Shown here: positions 51,962-59,779 of the stretch, piece after piece
Layout of the letters: each line of letters begins with the position of its first letter
Position numbering within the stretch: position 1 is the stretch's first letter
Origin: JAJXZP01 sp963787185
Lineage (GTDB): Bacteria > Spirochaetota > Spirochaetia > Treponematales > Rectinemataceae
Direction: 5' to 3'
Assembly: GCA_963787185.1 (NCBI GenBank)
Contig: CAWBCC010000013.1
Location: forward strand, 372,001-436,000
DNA: 64,000 nucleotides
Translations under genes and position numbers: made by a program
The notes under the pieces: generated by a model
Seen by the model: only the letters and a program-made list of their open reading frames with translations
The model's database searches: none
Told to the model about the DNA's origin: nothing

Positions 51962-53283
51962 GTTTCCTCCTGCTCGGATAGCGGCCGGGCCGTCCACAGG
52001 CCGGCGGCCGGGTTGGCTATGAAGAACACGCGCTCCCCGTCGTCCGTGAGGTTCCAGCCGGGAACGAAGCGCTCGGGGGAGTAACGCGCTCTCATCTCGG
52101 CGAGGGGGGCCCATCGATAACCGACCGATTCGATCTCCTCTCGTCCCAGCCCGCCCGGGCAGTAGGTGATGGAAAAGCGGCCTTCGGAGGAGCCGTGGAT
52201 CAGGTGCGCGGCGGCCGAGAGATTGTCCGCAAGCTCGCCGTCCCGTTCGACCGCCCGCAGTGTGGCTTCGGTGCCGCGGTATCCCCACCTCCGGATGAGC
52301 GCGTCGATCGTTCGATCCTCGCCGAATCTGGATACGCCCGGCGCCAGAACGATGAGCTCGCCCCCGTCGGCCAGGGCCATGCGCGTGCGGTAGACGCTTT
52401 TGTTGCCCAGCCATGTGGAGCGGAACTCGCGCTCGCTCAGGAGCACGACCATTTTGCCGATTCGCTCCCCTGTGCAGTGCACGTTGAGCGCTCTCGAAAG
52501 TCCGGCCGCTTCCTCGAATGGAGCGCGGCCCTCGCCGACGAAAAGGCCGCGGAGCGCGTCGTCGTCACAGCGCGGGCTTCCCGGCGCGGTCTCGTCGGAG
52601 CAGCCCTGGTCGCGCTTTCCCACGACGGTCTGGACATAGAGAAGTGGGAAGGAGGAGGCGAACTCGCGAGAGGCATAGTCGAAGAGAGCGCGCACGGGCG
52701 TATCGGTCCTGCCCATGATGCGTTCCATGCCGTAGACGGCACCGAGATAGTGGCTGCGGTGAATGGCCTCGGCACCTCCCGTGCCGACGAAAATGTTCTT
52801 GGCGTGGTTGGCCATCCCCGCCACCTCGTGGGGAACGACCTGCCCGATGGAAACGATGAGGTCGTGCCGGCCTTCGACCATGAGCTTATTGAGCTGGGCG
52901 GGCCAGCCGAAGTCGAGCCGGCCTTCGGACAAGACATGGACATAGTCGCCCGGCACCTCTCCGACCCGGACGACATCCTTTCTCCAATCGTGTTCGCGGA
53001 AGAGCTCGTGGGGGAGGCCGGGATAGTATTCGCCGAGCTCCGCGGCCGTCATCGGCAGGTGCGTTCCTAGGGCCGGCATGATATCGACGAGGGAGTTTCC
53101 ATAGTATTCGTATAAAAGGCGCAGGATGAGCCCCGACCTCGAGCGCGAGCGTGTGCCGTCGGGAGGAAGAGCCAGAACGCGGCGGCGCCTCCCGAGCGCC
53201 TCGAGTGCCTCGAAGAGACAGGTGCGAACCGCCTGATCCTCGATGCCCTGCCCTGTGGCAGGGGCGATCACCTTGTGCACCAT
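51958..53283 (-). CDS. LarA-type nickel-pincer racemase/epimerase
   Basis: 441 residues of the LarA (lactate racemase) superfamily. Catalytic features are conserved: GTHLPMT with His75 and PHEVAGMANHAK with His152 and Lys162, the Lys that binds the nickel-pincer nucleotide ten residues after the His, plus His residues in AIHRSHYLG for nickel. The protein starts at 53281-53283 with GGCAGGAG upstream and is driven by the promoter at 53330-53358. It is coupled to uxaE. LarA homologues include aldonate C2-epimerases, so a sugar-acid substrate is more likely than lactate here. Cofactor genes larB, larC and larE are not in the window. Confidence 0.82.
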   Translation of the reverse strand: MVHKVIAPATGQGIEDQAVRTCLFEALEALGRRRRVLALPPDGTRSRSRSGLILRLLYEYYGNSLVDIMPALGTHLPMTAAELGEYYPGLPHELFREHDWRKDVVRVGEVPGDYVHVLSEGRLDFGWPAQLNKLMVEGRHDLIVSIGQVVPHEVAGMANHAKNIFVGTGGAEAIHRSHYLGAVYGMERIMGRTDTPVRALFDYASREFASSFPLLYVQTVVGKRDQGCSDETAPGSPRCDDDALRGLFVGEGRAPFEEAAGLSRALNVHCTGERIGKMVVLLSEREFRSTWLGNKSVYRTRMALADGGELIVLAPGVSRFGEDRTIDALIRRWGYRGTEATLRAVERDGELADNLSAAAHLIHGSSEGRFSITYCPGGLGREEIESVGYRWAPLAEMRARYSPERFVPGWNLTDDGERVFFIANPAAGLWTARPLSEQEET

Positions 53284-53329
53284 CTAACTCCTGCCTTTTG
53301 TATGATTTCGAAAATAGAAATAATACGGA

Positions 53330-53358
53330 ATAGTAAACCCGGAGGAGTATCCTGTCAA
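53330..53358 (-). promoter_or_regulatory. sigma-70 promoter for the larA-like/uxaE operon
   Basis: On the minus strand TTGACA (53353-53358), 17-bp spacer, TACTAT (53330-53335), about 46 nt before the LarA-type gene start. ATGATTTCGAAAAT at 53302-53315, downstream of the start site, shares ATGATTTC with the operator at 53456. Confidence 0.65.
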
Positions 53359-53417
53359 TTGAGCCAATTTCGCCGCCCGAACGGATAAAAATCCCGCCTC
53401 CGAGCAAAACAAAAAGT

Positions 53418-53446
53418 TTGACAGGCTCAAAAAGCAGCCCTATACT
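53418..53446 (+). promoter_or_regulatory. consensus sigma-70 promoter for the uronate importer operon
   Basis: TTGACA (53418-53423), 17-bp spacer, TATACT (53441-53446). This is the best promoter in the window, about 55 nt before the binding-protein ATG and directly upstream of a palindrome. Confidence 0.8.
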
Positions 53447-53455
53447 GCGCTGGTA

Positions 53456-53482
53456 CTTTCGAATGATTTCATTATTCGAAAG
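53456..53482. promoter_or_regulatory. palindromic operator of the uronate locus
   Basis: CTTTCGAAT (53456-53464) and ATTCGAAAG (53474-53482) form a perfect 9-bp dyad with 9-bp centre. It begins 9 bp after the -10 box, thus at or just after the transcription start, where a repressor would block. The DeoR protein encoded in the same operon (57696-58463) is a candidate. Confidence 0.7.
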
Positions 53483-53500
53483 AATTTAGAGGAGGCATCC

Positions 53501-54676
53501 ATGATGCGGCGTATCGGTTACGCACGAATTCTGTTCGCAGTTTTTATGGCCTGCGGGGTTCTGGGACTGAGCGCTCAGACCAGCTCGCTCACGATCGCCA
53601 AGCCCGTGAAGTTGAGTATCATCGACGTCGCGGGAAATCTCCAACTTTCCAAGCCGGCGATCGAGGCATTCAAGGCGGCCAATCCCGGCCTCGTCTCGGA
53701 CATCGAATATATTCAGCTCACGGCTCCCGAGCTGCCCTCGAAAATCAAGGCCCAGCAGATGGCCGGCAACGTCGACACCACACTCGTGCTCACGGGCTAC
53801 GACGCCATGGCCTCGGGCGTGGACCAGGGCATCTACGAAGAACTCATGCCGAAATATTCGGCGGATTTCAAGGGCCTGCTCGATCGCTACGTGCCCGGAG
53901 CCAAGGCTGCCTACGAACTCTTCAACGGCTACGGCATTACCATCACCTTCTGCCCCGGCGGCCCAATGCTGACCTACAATCCCGACAAGGTGCCCAATCC
54001 TCCAAGGACCGCCGAAGAACTCCTCGCCTGGGCGAAGGCCAATCCCGGGAAGTTCATCTATGCGCGTCCGGCCAACTCCGGCCCCGGCCGCGCCTTCCTT
54101 CAGGGGCTGCCCTACATTCTCGGCGACAAGAACCCGAAAGACCCCAAGACCTGGGACAAGACCTGGGCCTTCCTCCAGGAGCTCGGTAAGTACGTCGATT
54201 ATTACCCCTCGGGCACCGGCATTACCTTCAAAGAGCTCGCAGAAGGCACCCGCTGGATGGTCGCCAGCCACTTGGGCTGGGACATGAACGAGCGCATCCT
54301 GGGCACCATCCCCGCCAATTATCAGGGCTACTTCCTCGACCACACGACCTGGGTAACCGACGCCCATTTCATGGCCGTGCCGAAGGGTCTCGACAAGGAC
54401 CGGATGGCCGTGACCATCGAGCTCATGAAATGGCTCATGTCGCCCAAGGCCCAGGCCGTGACCTACGACGACGGTTACTTCTATCCCGGCCCTGCTATTA
54501 GGGGCGTGCCCCTCAGTCTGGCGCCCGAAAAGAGCCAAGCGAGGATCCGCCCGGCCATGAGGCCTGCGTACGACAAAGCGGTAGCAGATCTGCCTTCAAC
54601 GACTCAGCTCGATGCCGCCGACATGGTGACGGCGTTCGACATGTGGGACAAGCTCGTGGGCTCCCAGAGCCACTAG
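53501..54676 (+). CDS. ABC transporter substrate-binding protein (PotD/Fe-type, family 1/8)
   Basis: 391 residues. The signal peptide RRIGYARILFAVFMACGVLG leads to cleavage near SAQ-TS. The mature fold is an extracellular solute-binding protein of the class used with PotABC/FbpABC-type importers: KLSIIDVAGNLQLSKPAIEA, FCPGGPMLTYNPDKVPNPPR and the C-terminal PKAQAVTYDDGYFYPGPAIR. AGAGGAGG precedes the ATG. In this locus it may bind a uronate or an acidic oligosaccharide; the fold alone does not say. A stem-loop follows. Confidence 0.83.
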   Translation: MMRRIGYARILFAVFMACGVLGLSAQTSSLTIAKPVKLSIIDVAGNLQLSKPAIEAFKAANPGLVSDIEYIQLTAPELPSKIKAQQMAGNVDTTLVLTGYDAMASGVDQGIYEELMPKYSADFKGLLDRYVPGAKAAYELFNGYGITITFCPGGPMLTYNPDKVPNPPRTAEELLAWAKANPGKFIYARPANSGPGRAFLQGLPYILGDKNPKDPKTWDKTWAFLQELGKYVDYYPSGTGITFKELAEGTRWMVASHLGWDMNERILGTIPANYQGYFLDHTTWVTDAHFMAVPKGLDKDRMAVTIELMKWLMSPKAQAVTYDDGYFYPGPAIRGVPLSLAPEKSQARIRPAMRPAYDKAVADLPSTTQLDAADMVTAFDMWDKLVGSQSH

Positions 54677-54686
54677 AATCGCATTC

Positions 54687-54725
54687 GGGAGGGGCCGACC
54701 CATCGCCAAGCGATGGGCCCCTCCC
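54687..54725 (+). promoter_or_regulatory. intercistronic stem-loop after binding-protein gene
   Basis: GGGAGGGGC pairs with GCCCCTCCC, enclosing CCATCGC/GCGATGG, between the binding-protein stop and the ATPase start. No T-run. It occupies the same position as the stem-loops at 13851 and 23289. Confidence 0.7.
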
Positions 54726-54744
54726 CTGCAGGCCCGGAGAACCC

Positions 54745-55929
54745 ATGAAAGACTTCAAGCACATTTCCGTCAGGCGGATGACCAAGCTCTTCGGTGAAAA
54801 GACCGCGCTGCACGAGTTTTCGCTCGACTTCGACAAGGGCGAGTTCGTGACGTTTCTCGGGCCTTCGGGCTGCGGCAAGTCGACGGCGCTCAACTGCATA
54901 ACCGGGCTCATTCCGATCACGAGCGGCGAAATCTACATAGACGACGAGTGCATCGACGATTCCAGGAGCAAGATTGCTCCCGAGAAGCGCGAGTTCGGCA
55001 TGGTATTCCAGAACTATGCCCTCTTTCCCCATCTCACCGTCTTCGACAACGTCGCCTTCGGTCTGCGACTTCGCAAGCACACCAAGAAGAGCGTCGGGGG
55101 AAAGGTCGATACCGCGCTCAAGCTCGTGCACCTCGAGGGCTACGGCGGCAAGTATCCCGCACAGATGTCGGGAGGAGAGCAGCAGCGCGTGGCGATCGCG
55201 CGGTGCATAGTCCTCGAACCCCGGCTTCTGCTTCTCGACGAACCCCTGTCGAATTTGGACGCCAAATTGAGGGTCGAGCTGCGTTACGAGCTCAAGGCAC
55301 TTCACGAGCGCCTGCGCGTCACAACGATCTACGTGACGCACGATCAGACCGAAGCCCTGGCGCTCTCGGACCGCATCGTCGTCATGCGTTCCGGGAAGAT
55401 ACAGCAGGTCGGCACGCCCGAGGAAGTGTTTTCGAACCCGGCCAACCTCTTCGTCGCGGATTTCATGGGCTTCAAGAATATGTGGAAGGCGAAGCTCACG
55501 TCGCTCGAACAGTCGCCGGAGCATCTCGACGCGGTCGCGAAGACGACGGGCGCGGTGATCCGCGCGCGGCTTCGCTATCCCGAAGGCGATCCGCGGCGGG
55601 AGGCCATCGTGGCGGCCTATTCGTCGGGGAGTACCGTCGTGACCGCGATTCGCCCGGAAGACATCCAGGTGGGCGTCGCCGCAGGGATGAACGCGCTTCG
55701 CTGCACCGCCGCGCTCGTCGAGTATCAGGGGCAGCTCAGTCAGGTGAGCGCGCGCTTCGGCGACCATGCTTCCGAGTCCGATGGCGGAGACAGAATAGAC
55801 TTCCGAAGCGCTCTGCGCATGGAGGAGGGACGGAGTCTCGAACTCGGCGTCGCTTCGGACAAAGTGCTGCTCTTCCCGGAAATCTATATGGCCCTGGGCG
55901 CATCGACGGCAGAGGGGATCTCGCGGTGA
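54745..55929 (+). CDS. ABC transporter ATPase (PotA/UgpC type)
   Basis: 394 residues. Walker A is FLGPSGCGKSTALNCI (about 36), Q loop VFQNYALFPHLTVFDNVAFG, signature QMSGGEQQRVAIARCI, Walker B LLLLDEPLSNLDAKLRVELR and H loop VTHDQTEAL. A C-terminal TOBE-like domain (about 285-390) has AIRPEDIQVG. ATG 54745 has CGGAGAA upstream. Its stop overlaps the first permease start (GTGA). It is the only single-domain importer ATPase of this type in the window, so it might also serve the ATPase-less system at 12524-15720. Confidence 0.92.
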   Translation: MKDFKHISVRRMTKLFGEKTALHEFSLDFDKGEFVTFLGPSGCGKSTALNCITGLIPITSGEIYIDDECIDDSRSKIAPEKREFGMVFQNYALFPHLTVFDNVAFGLRLRKHTKKSVGGKVDTALKLVHLEGYGGKYPAQMSGGEQQRVAIARCIVLEPRLLLLDEPLSNLDAKLRVELRYELKALHERLRVTTIYVTHDQTEALALSDRIVVMRSGKIQQVGTPEEVFSNPANLFVADFMGFKNMWKAKLTSLEQSPEHLDAVAKTTGAVIRARLRYPEGDPRREAIVAAYSSGSTVVTAIRPEDIQVGVAAGMNALRCTAALVEYQGQLSQVSARFGDHASESDGGDRIDFRSALRMEEGRSLELGVASDKVLLFPEIYMALGASTAEGISR

Positions 55930-56783
55930 GCTCGGCGTCGAAGAGCGGCTCCAAGGTCCTTCTCGCCCCCGCTCTAGCTTTTCTCGTCCTCCTGTTCCTC
56001 TATCCTTTCGCCTACGGCCTGTACCTCAGCTTCACCAAGGCGGACGGCGGGGCGACGTTCGCCAACTACATACGCTTCTTCAAGGATCCCTGGGACTTTC
56101 GCACGATCTGGACCACGCTGTGGATCTCGGTCCCCATCACCTTCATCAATGTGGGTCTCGCCATACCCTTCGCCTATCGCATGCGTCGGGGGATGCGGGG
56201 GGAAAGAACCATAACCTTCTTTCTCATTGTCCCCATCACGCTCGGCGCCGTGCTCATCTCCGAGGGCATGCTGAGCTACATGGGACCGCACGGGTGGCTC
56301 AATCAGTTCCTGATGGCGATCGGCGCGGTGCACAATCCCGTGCGTTTCACCCACAATTATCTCGGCGTGGTCATCTCGCTCGGCCTATCGGGCTTTCCCT
56401 ACGCGTTCCTCATGCTCTTGGGCTACGTTTCGGGGATAAATCCGGACCTCGAAAAGGCCAGTCAGATGCTCGGTGCCTCCAAGTTTCAGACCTTCTGGAA
56501 GATACTCTTTCCGCTCATGGTGCCCGGCATCGCGATCTCGTTCTGTCTCAACTTCGTCATGGCCTTCTCGGTCTTCCCGTCGGCGGTCCTGCTCGGCCAG
56601 CCTTCGGGACCGACGCGGGTCATCGCGATCGCGGCCTATCAGTGGGCATTCGAGAAATTCAACTTCAACGCCGCCTCGGCCATCTCCATGATAATGGCGG
56701 CTATCGAGCTCATCGTCATTTCCCTCGTTCTCATATGGCGGGGCAGGATGTACAAGGGTGCGTCGATCGTGGGAAAGGGGTGA
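55926..56783 (+). CDS. ABC permease (PotB type)
   Basis: 285 residues with six membrane helices starting LLAPALAFLVLLFLYPFAYG. The EAA loop is NPDLEKASQMLGASKFQTFW. It starts at GTG 55926, overlapping the ATPase stop by 4 nt. The open frame continues upstream but belongs to a shadow of the ATPase gene. It forms the channel with the next permease. Confidence 0.88.
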   Translation: MSSASKSGSKVLLAPALAFLVLLFLYPFAYGLYLSFTKADGGATFANYIRFFKDPWDFRTIWTTLWISVPITFINVGLAIPFAYRMRRGMRGERTITFFLIVPITLGAVLISEGMLSYMGPHGWLNQFLMAIGAVHNPVRFTHNYLGVVISLGLSGFPYAFLMLLGYVSGINPDLEKASQMLGASKFQTFWKILFPLMVPGIAISFCLNFVMAFSVFPSAVLLGQPSGPTRVIAIAAYQWAFEKFNFNAASAISMIMAAIELIVISLVLIWRGRMYKGASIVGKG

Positions 56784-56788
56784 AAGGC

Positions 56789-57604
56789 ATGAACGCGAAG
56801 CCGAAACTTTCGACATTCCTGTTCGCGGCGGCCATGGTCGTTTACGTCGCGAATGTGCTCGGGATTCTCGTGACGGTAATATTGAACTCGATCTCGAAGG
56901 GTTGGTTCACGGGGCTCCTGCCCAAGATTCTGACGGGCGAATGGTACCGCTATGTCTCGCACGATCACGACATCGGCAACCTCATGTTCGTCACCTTCGC
57001 GGTCGCGATCGTGGATGTGGCCATCGCCCTCGCCATCTCCTTCCCCGCCGCCTACGTTCTCGCACGGAAGGAATTCCGCGGCAAGGGCTTTCTCCTTTCG
57101 CTCTTTCTCCTGCCCATGATAGTTCCGCCCATGGCCTACGGCATTCCCCTTGCCATGCTCTGCTACAAATTTCACCTTGCCGCGCGACTGGCGGGCGTGA
57201 TCCTCGTCAACCTCGTGCCCATCGTACCCTTCATGATCCTCATTCTAATGCCCTTCATAGAGCAGGTGGGAACGAACCTCGAGTCCGCCGCGGTGATGCT
57301 CGGCGCCCGACGCACGACCATATTCCGCAAGATTCTCGTGCCCCTGACTGTGCCGGGCATACTCACCGCCGGCATTCTATCGATCGTCAAGACCATTTCG
57401 ATGTTCGACCTGACCTATCTCGTCGCGGGCGGAAACACTCAGACGATCGTCGTCGCTCTCTATGCCGATGCCTACGCCGCCGGAGCGCGGCCCCCTCAGG
57501 CGGTCGACGCGCTGGCCGTGATCTACTTCCTCACGGCCATGGTCTGTCTCGTCGCGGCGCTTCGCTTCGTGAGCCCGACGCAGATGGTGTTCAAACTGAA
57601 ATGA
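56789..57604 (+). CDS. ABC permease (PotC type)
   Basis: 271 residues, six helices. FPAAYVLARKEFRGKGFLLS and EQVGTNLESAAVMLGARRTT mark the PotC-like helices and the EAA loop. GTG 56780 overlaps the stop of the previous permease and is an alternative start three codons earlier; ATG 56789 has GGGGTGAAAGG before it. The DeoR gene starts 91 nt downstream, after a small GC-rich hairpin (57640-57656). Confidence 0.88.
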   Translation: MNAKPKLSTFLFAAAMVVYVANVLGILVTVILNSISKGWFTGLLPKILTGEWYRYVSHDHDIGNLMFVTFAVAIVDVAIALAISFPAAYVLARKEFRGKGFLLSLFLLPMIVPPMAYGIPLAMLCYKFHLAARLAGVILVNLVPIVPFMILILMPFIEQVGTNLESAAVMLGARRTTIFRKILVPLTVPGILTAGILSIVKTISMFDLTYLVAGGNTQTIVVALYADAYAAGARPPQAVDALAVIYFLTAMVCLVAALRFVSPTQMVFKLK

Positions 57605-57695
57605 TGCCTCCGGCTCTCGATCCCGCGGCGATCCGCGCCGGGCGGCTCGGCCGCCCGCCGCTTGGGACCTCCGCCCGCGCGAAGGCGGCCTAGAC

Positions 57696-58463
57696 ATGGC
57701 CCACAATCCGCGCGTGGAGTCGATCCTCGCGATAGTCTCGCGCAAGCGCAATGTTTCCGTGCTCGAACTGAAAGAAAGGCTCGGCGTATCCGAGGTCACG
57801 ATCCGCAAGGACCTGGACTATCTGGAAAGCGAAGGCATCATCGTGCGCACCCACGGCGGGGCGACGATGGCGGAGGATCAGCGCGTCATGCGCCCCGTGG
57901 GCATGCGCGAGGGCCTGCATGAGGAGAAGAAAAACGCCATCGCCCGGGCGGCGCGGGATTACATCGCGGAAGGAGAGGCGATCTTCCTCGACGCCGGCAC
58001 GACCTGCCGCGCCATAGCGCGCGAGATACGCGGGATGAGTCTTCAGGTGGTTACGACTTCCTTCGACGTGATCGAAGAGCTCGCGGACGCCGAAGGCGTT
58101 TCGCTCTTCTGTCCGGGCGGCACCCTGCGCCGAGAGTCGCGCTGCTTCATCGGGCCGGCGGCCATGGAAGCCATGGAGGACATCCAGGTTCAGAGCTGCT
58201 TTCTGGGGGCGACGGGTTTCACGAGCGGGGGCAGCTTCGCGACCCAGAACGCGAACGAAGCGCAGATAAAAAGGCAAGCCCTCAGAATGTCCAAGCGCAG
58301 GATAATCGCCGCAGATTCGAGCAAATACGGCGTCAACGCGTTTTCCATATACGCGAGGCCGGGCGATGTCGATCTGCTCATCACCGACTCGGGCTTTTCC
58401 GATTCGGGTCTCCTTCTTTCGCTGGGCATCGAAGTGCTCCTCGCTCCATTGGAGGAGAAGTAG
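57696..58463 (+). CDS. DeoR-family transcriptional regulator (uronate locus)
   Basis: 255 residues. Winged HTH: RVESILAIVSRKRNVSVLEL with recognition helix SEVTIRKDLDYLESEGIIVR. Sensor domain: LDAGTTCRAIAREI, VVTTSFDVIEELA and the phosphate loop IAADSSKYG. It follows the importer genes, and the PFK homologue begins directly after its stop, so it is co-transcribed with its likely targets. It may bind the 53456-53482 palindrome and respond to a phosphorylated sugar made by the neighbouring kinase. Confidence 0.88.
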   Translation: MAHNPRVESILAIVSRKRNVSVLELKERLGVSEVTIRKDLDYLESEGIIVRTHGGATMAEDQRVMRPVGMREGLHEEKKNAIARAARDYIAEGEAIFLDAGTTCRAIAREIRGMSLQVVTTSFDVIEELADAEGVSLFCPGGTLRRESRCFIGPAAMEAMEDIQVQSCFLGATGFTSGGSFATQNANEAQIKRQALRMSKRRIIAADSSKYGVNAFSIYARPGDVDLLITDSGFSDSGLLLSLGIEVLLAPLEEK

Positions 58464-59690
58464 ATGGGTGGTTCCAACTTTCTCGTAGCGCAGTCGGGCG
58501 GTCCGACGGCCGTCGTCAACGCGAGCGCCGCGGCGGCCGCGCTTACCGCCTTGAGTCTTCGCGGCGTGAAGAACGTCTGGGCCGCCGAGGAAGGACTGTT
58601 GGGCCTTTTCGACGACAGGATGATCGACCTGCGCGCCGCGGGGCGCAGGTCCCTTCGCGCGGTATCGAGGACGCCCGGGGCCGCCTTCGGCTCGTGCAGG
58701 CGTGGCCTCGTGGACGCCGTCGATCGCGAACGCGTGCTCGAAACGTTTCGTCGGCGCGACGTACGATTCTTTCTGTATGTCGGCGGCAACGACTCGATGC
58801 GGACCGCCGCGGACATCGATCGGCTCGCGCGAGACTCCGGCCACGAGCTTGTCGTCGTGGGCGTTCCCAAGACCATAGACAACGACCTTCTCGTCACGGA
58901 CCACTGTCCCGGCTACGGAAGCGCAGCGAAGTATCTCGCGACGACCGTGATGGAAGCCGGACTCGATACGGAGGCGCTGTCGAGCTCGGACCGTGTCAAT
59001 GTCATCGAAACCATGGGACGGGACTCCGGTTGGCTCGCCGCAGCCGCCGCCCTTGCCCGGCGCGGACCCGGCGAGGCGCCGAATCTGATCCTCCTGCCCG
59101 AGGTGGCTTTCGACGAAGAACGCTTCTGCGCCGCCGTGGAGGACTCGCTGTCGCGCCTGGGGCGTTGCGTGGTCGTCGTAGCGGAAGGCATAAGGCGGAC
59201 CGACGGTTCATACGTCAGCGCCCAGGGCGGGCCCTTCGGCGTCGACCACTTCGGGAATGCTCAGTTCGGCGGCGCCGCCCTCGCGGTAAAGGCCCTCGTC
59301 GAGTCGGCGCTCCGTGCGAAGACCCGGTTTTCGATACCTTCGACCGCGCAACGCGTCGCCGGACACTGGGTTTCGGCCCGCGACCTCGAGGAGGCCGCGG
59401 CGGTGGGGCGGGCGGCCGCGAAGATGGCCGCCCGGGGAGAGGGCGGAAGAATGGCCACCCTTGTCCGCCGGTCGGACAGTCCCTATTGCTGCATCACGGG
59501 CAGCGTCGATCTGGAAGCCGTGGCGGGTAAGACCAGGAGCTTCCCCGCCGAATGGATATCCGAGAGCGGCATGGGCGTCAAGGAAGCCTTCTTGACCTAC
59601 GCGCGGCCCCTCGTCGCGGGGAACTCTCGCCTCAGGCTGCGCGAGGGTCTTCCCGATTATCCGCGTCTTGAGCGGCGCTGCACCGGCTGA
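58464..59690 (+). CDS. phosphofructokinase homologue with PPi-type signature (second copy)
   Basis: 408 residues, paralogue of 15737-16954. SGGPTAVVNA (11-20), GGND (107-110) and PKTIDND (135-141) give the PPi-type active site. Unlike the first copy it keeps the sugar-phosphate motif MGRDSGW (184-190), so a normal F6P-type or similar substrate is likely. It starts at the base after the DeoR stop, with TGGAGGAG as SD. Its place in a hexuronate operon is unusual, since that pathway needs a KDG kinase and not PFK. It may feed PPi-linked glycolysis or phosphorylate a pathway ketose. Confidence 0.8.
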   Translation: MGGSNFLVAQSGGPTAVVNASAAAAALTALSLRGVKNVWAAEEGLLGLFDDRMIDLRAAGRRSLRAVSRTPGAAFGSCRRGLVDAVDRERVLETFRRRDVRFFLYVGGNDSMRTAADIDRLARDSGHELVVVGVPKTIDNDLLVTDHCPGYGSAAKYLATTVMEAGLDTEALSSSDRVNVIETMGRDSGWLAAAAALARRGPGEAPNLILLPEVAFDEERFCAAVEDSLSRLGRCVVVVAEGIRRTDGSYVSAQGGPFGVDHFGNAQFGGAALAVKALVESALRAKTRFSIPSTAQRVAGHWVSARDLEEAAAVGRAAAKMAARGEGGRMATLVRRSDSPYCCITGSVDLEAVAGKTRSFPAEWISESGMGVKEAFLTYARPLVAGNSRLRLREGLPDYPRLERRCTG

Positions 59691-59706
59691 TCCAGGAATG
59701 GATCGA

Positions 59707-59742
59707 GGCTCCTGCAAAATGCAGAAGTATTTTGCAGGAGCC
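59707..59742. promoter_or_regulatory. intercistronic hairpin
   Basis: A perfect 14-bp inverted repeat, GGCTCCTGCAAAAT (59707-59720) and its complement (59729-59742), 8-nt loop, between the PFK homologue and the SDR gene. No T-run follows (CGCTTAAAC). It may be an mRNA processing or attenuation signal. Confidence 0.65.
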
Positions 59743-59779
59743 GCTTAAACTTGCCTTCGAACCGTGAAAGGGGTTTCCC

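Noticed and set aside
57601..57693. 30-codon ORF between the PotC-type permease and the DeoR gene
   Set aside because: Overlaps the permease stop (ATGA) but the peptide is low-complexity Arg/Ala/Pro and arises from a GC hairpin (57640-57656); non-coding leader is more likely.
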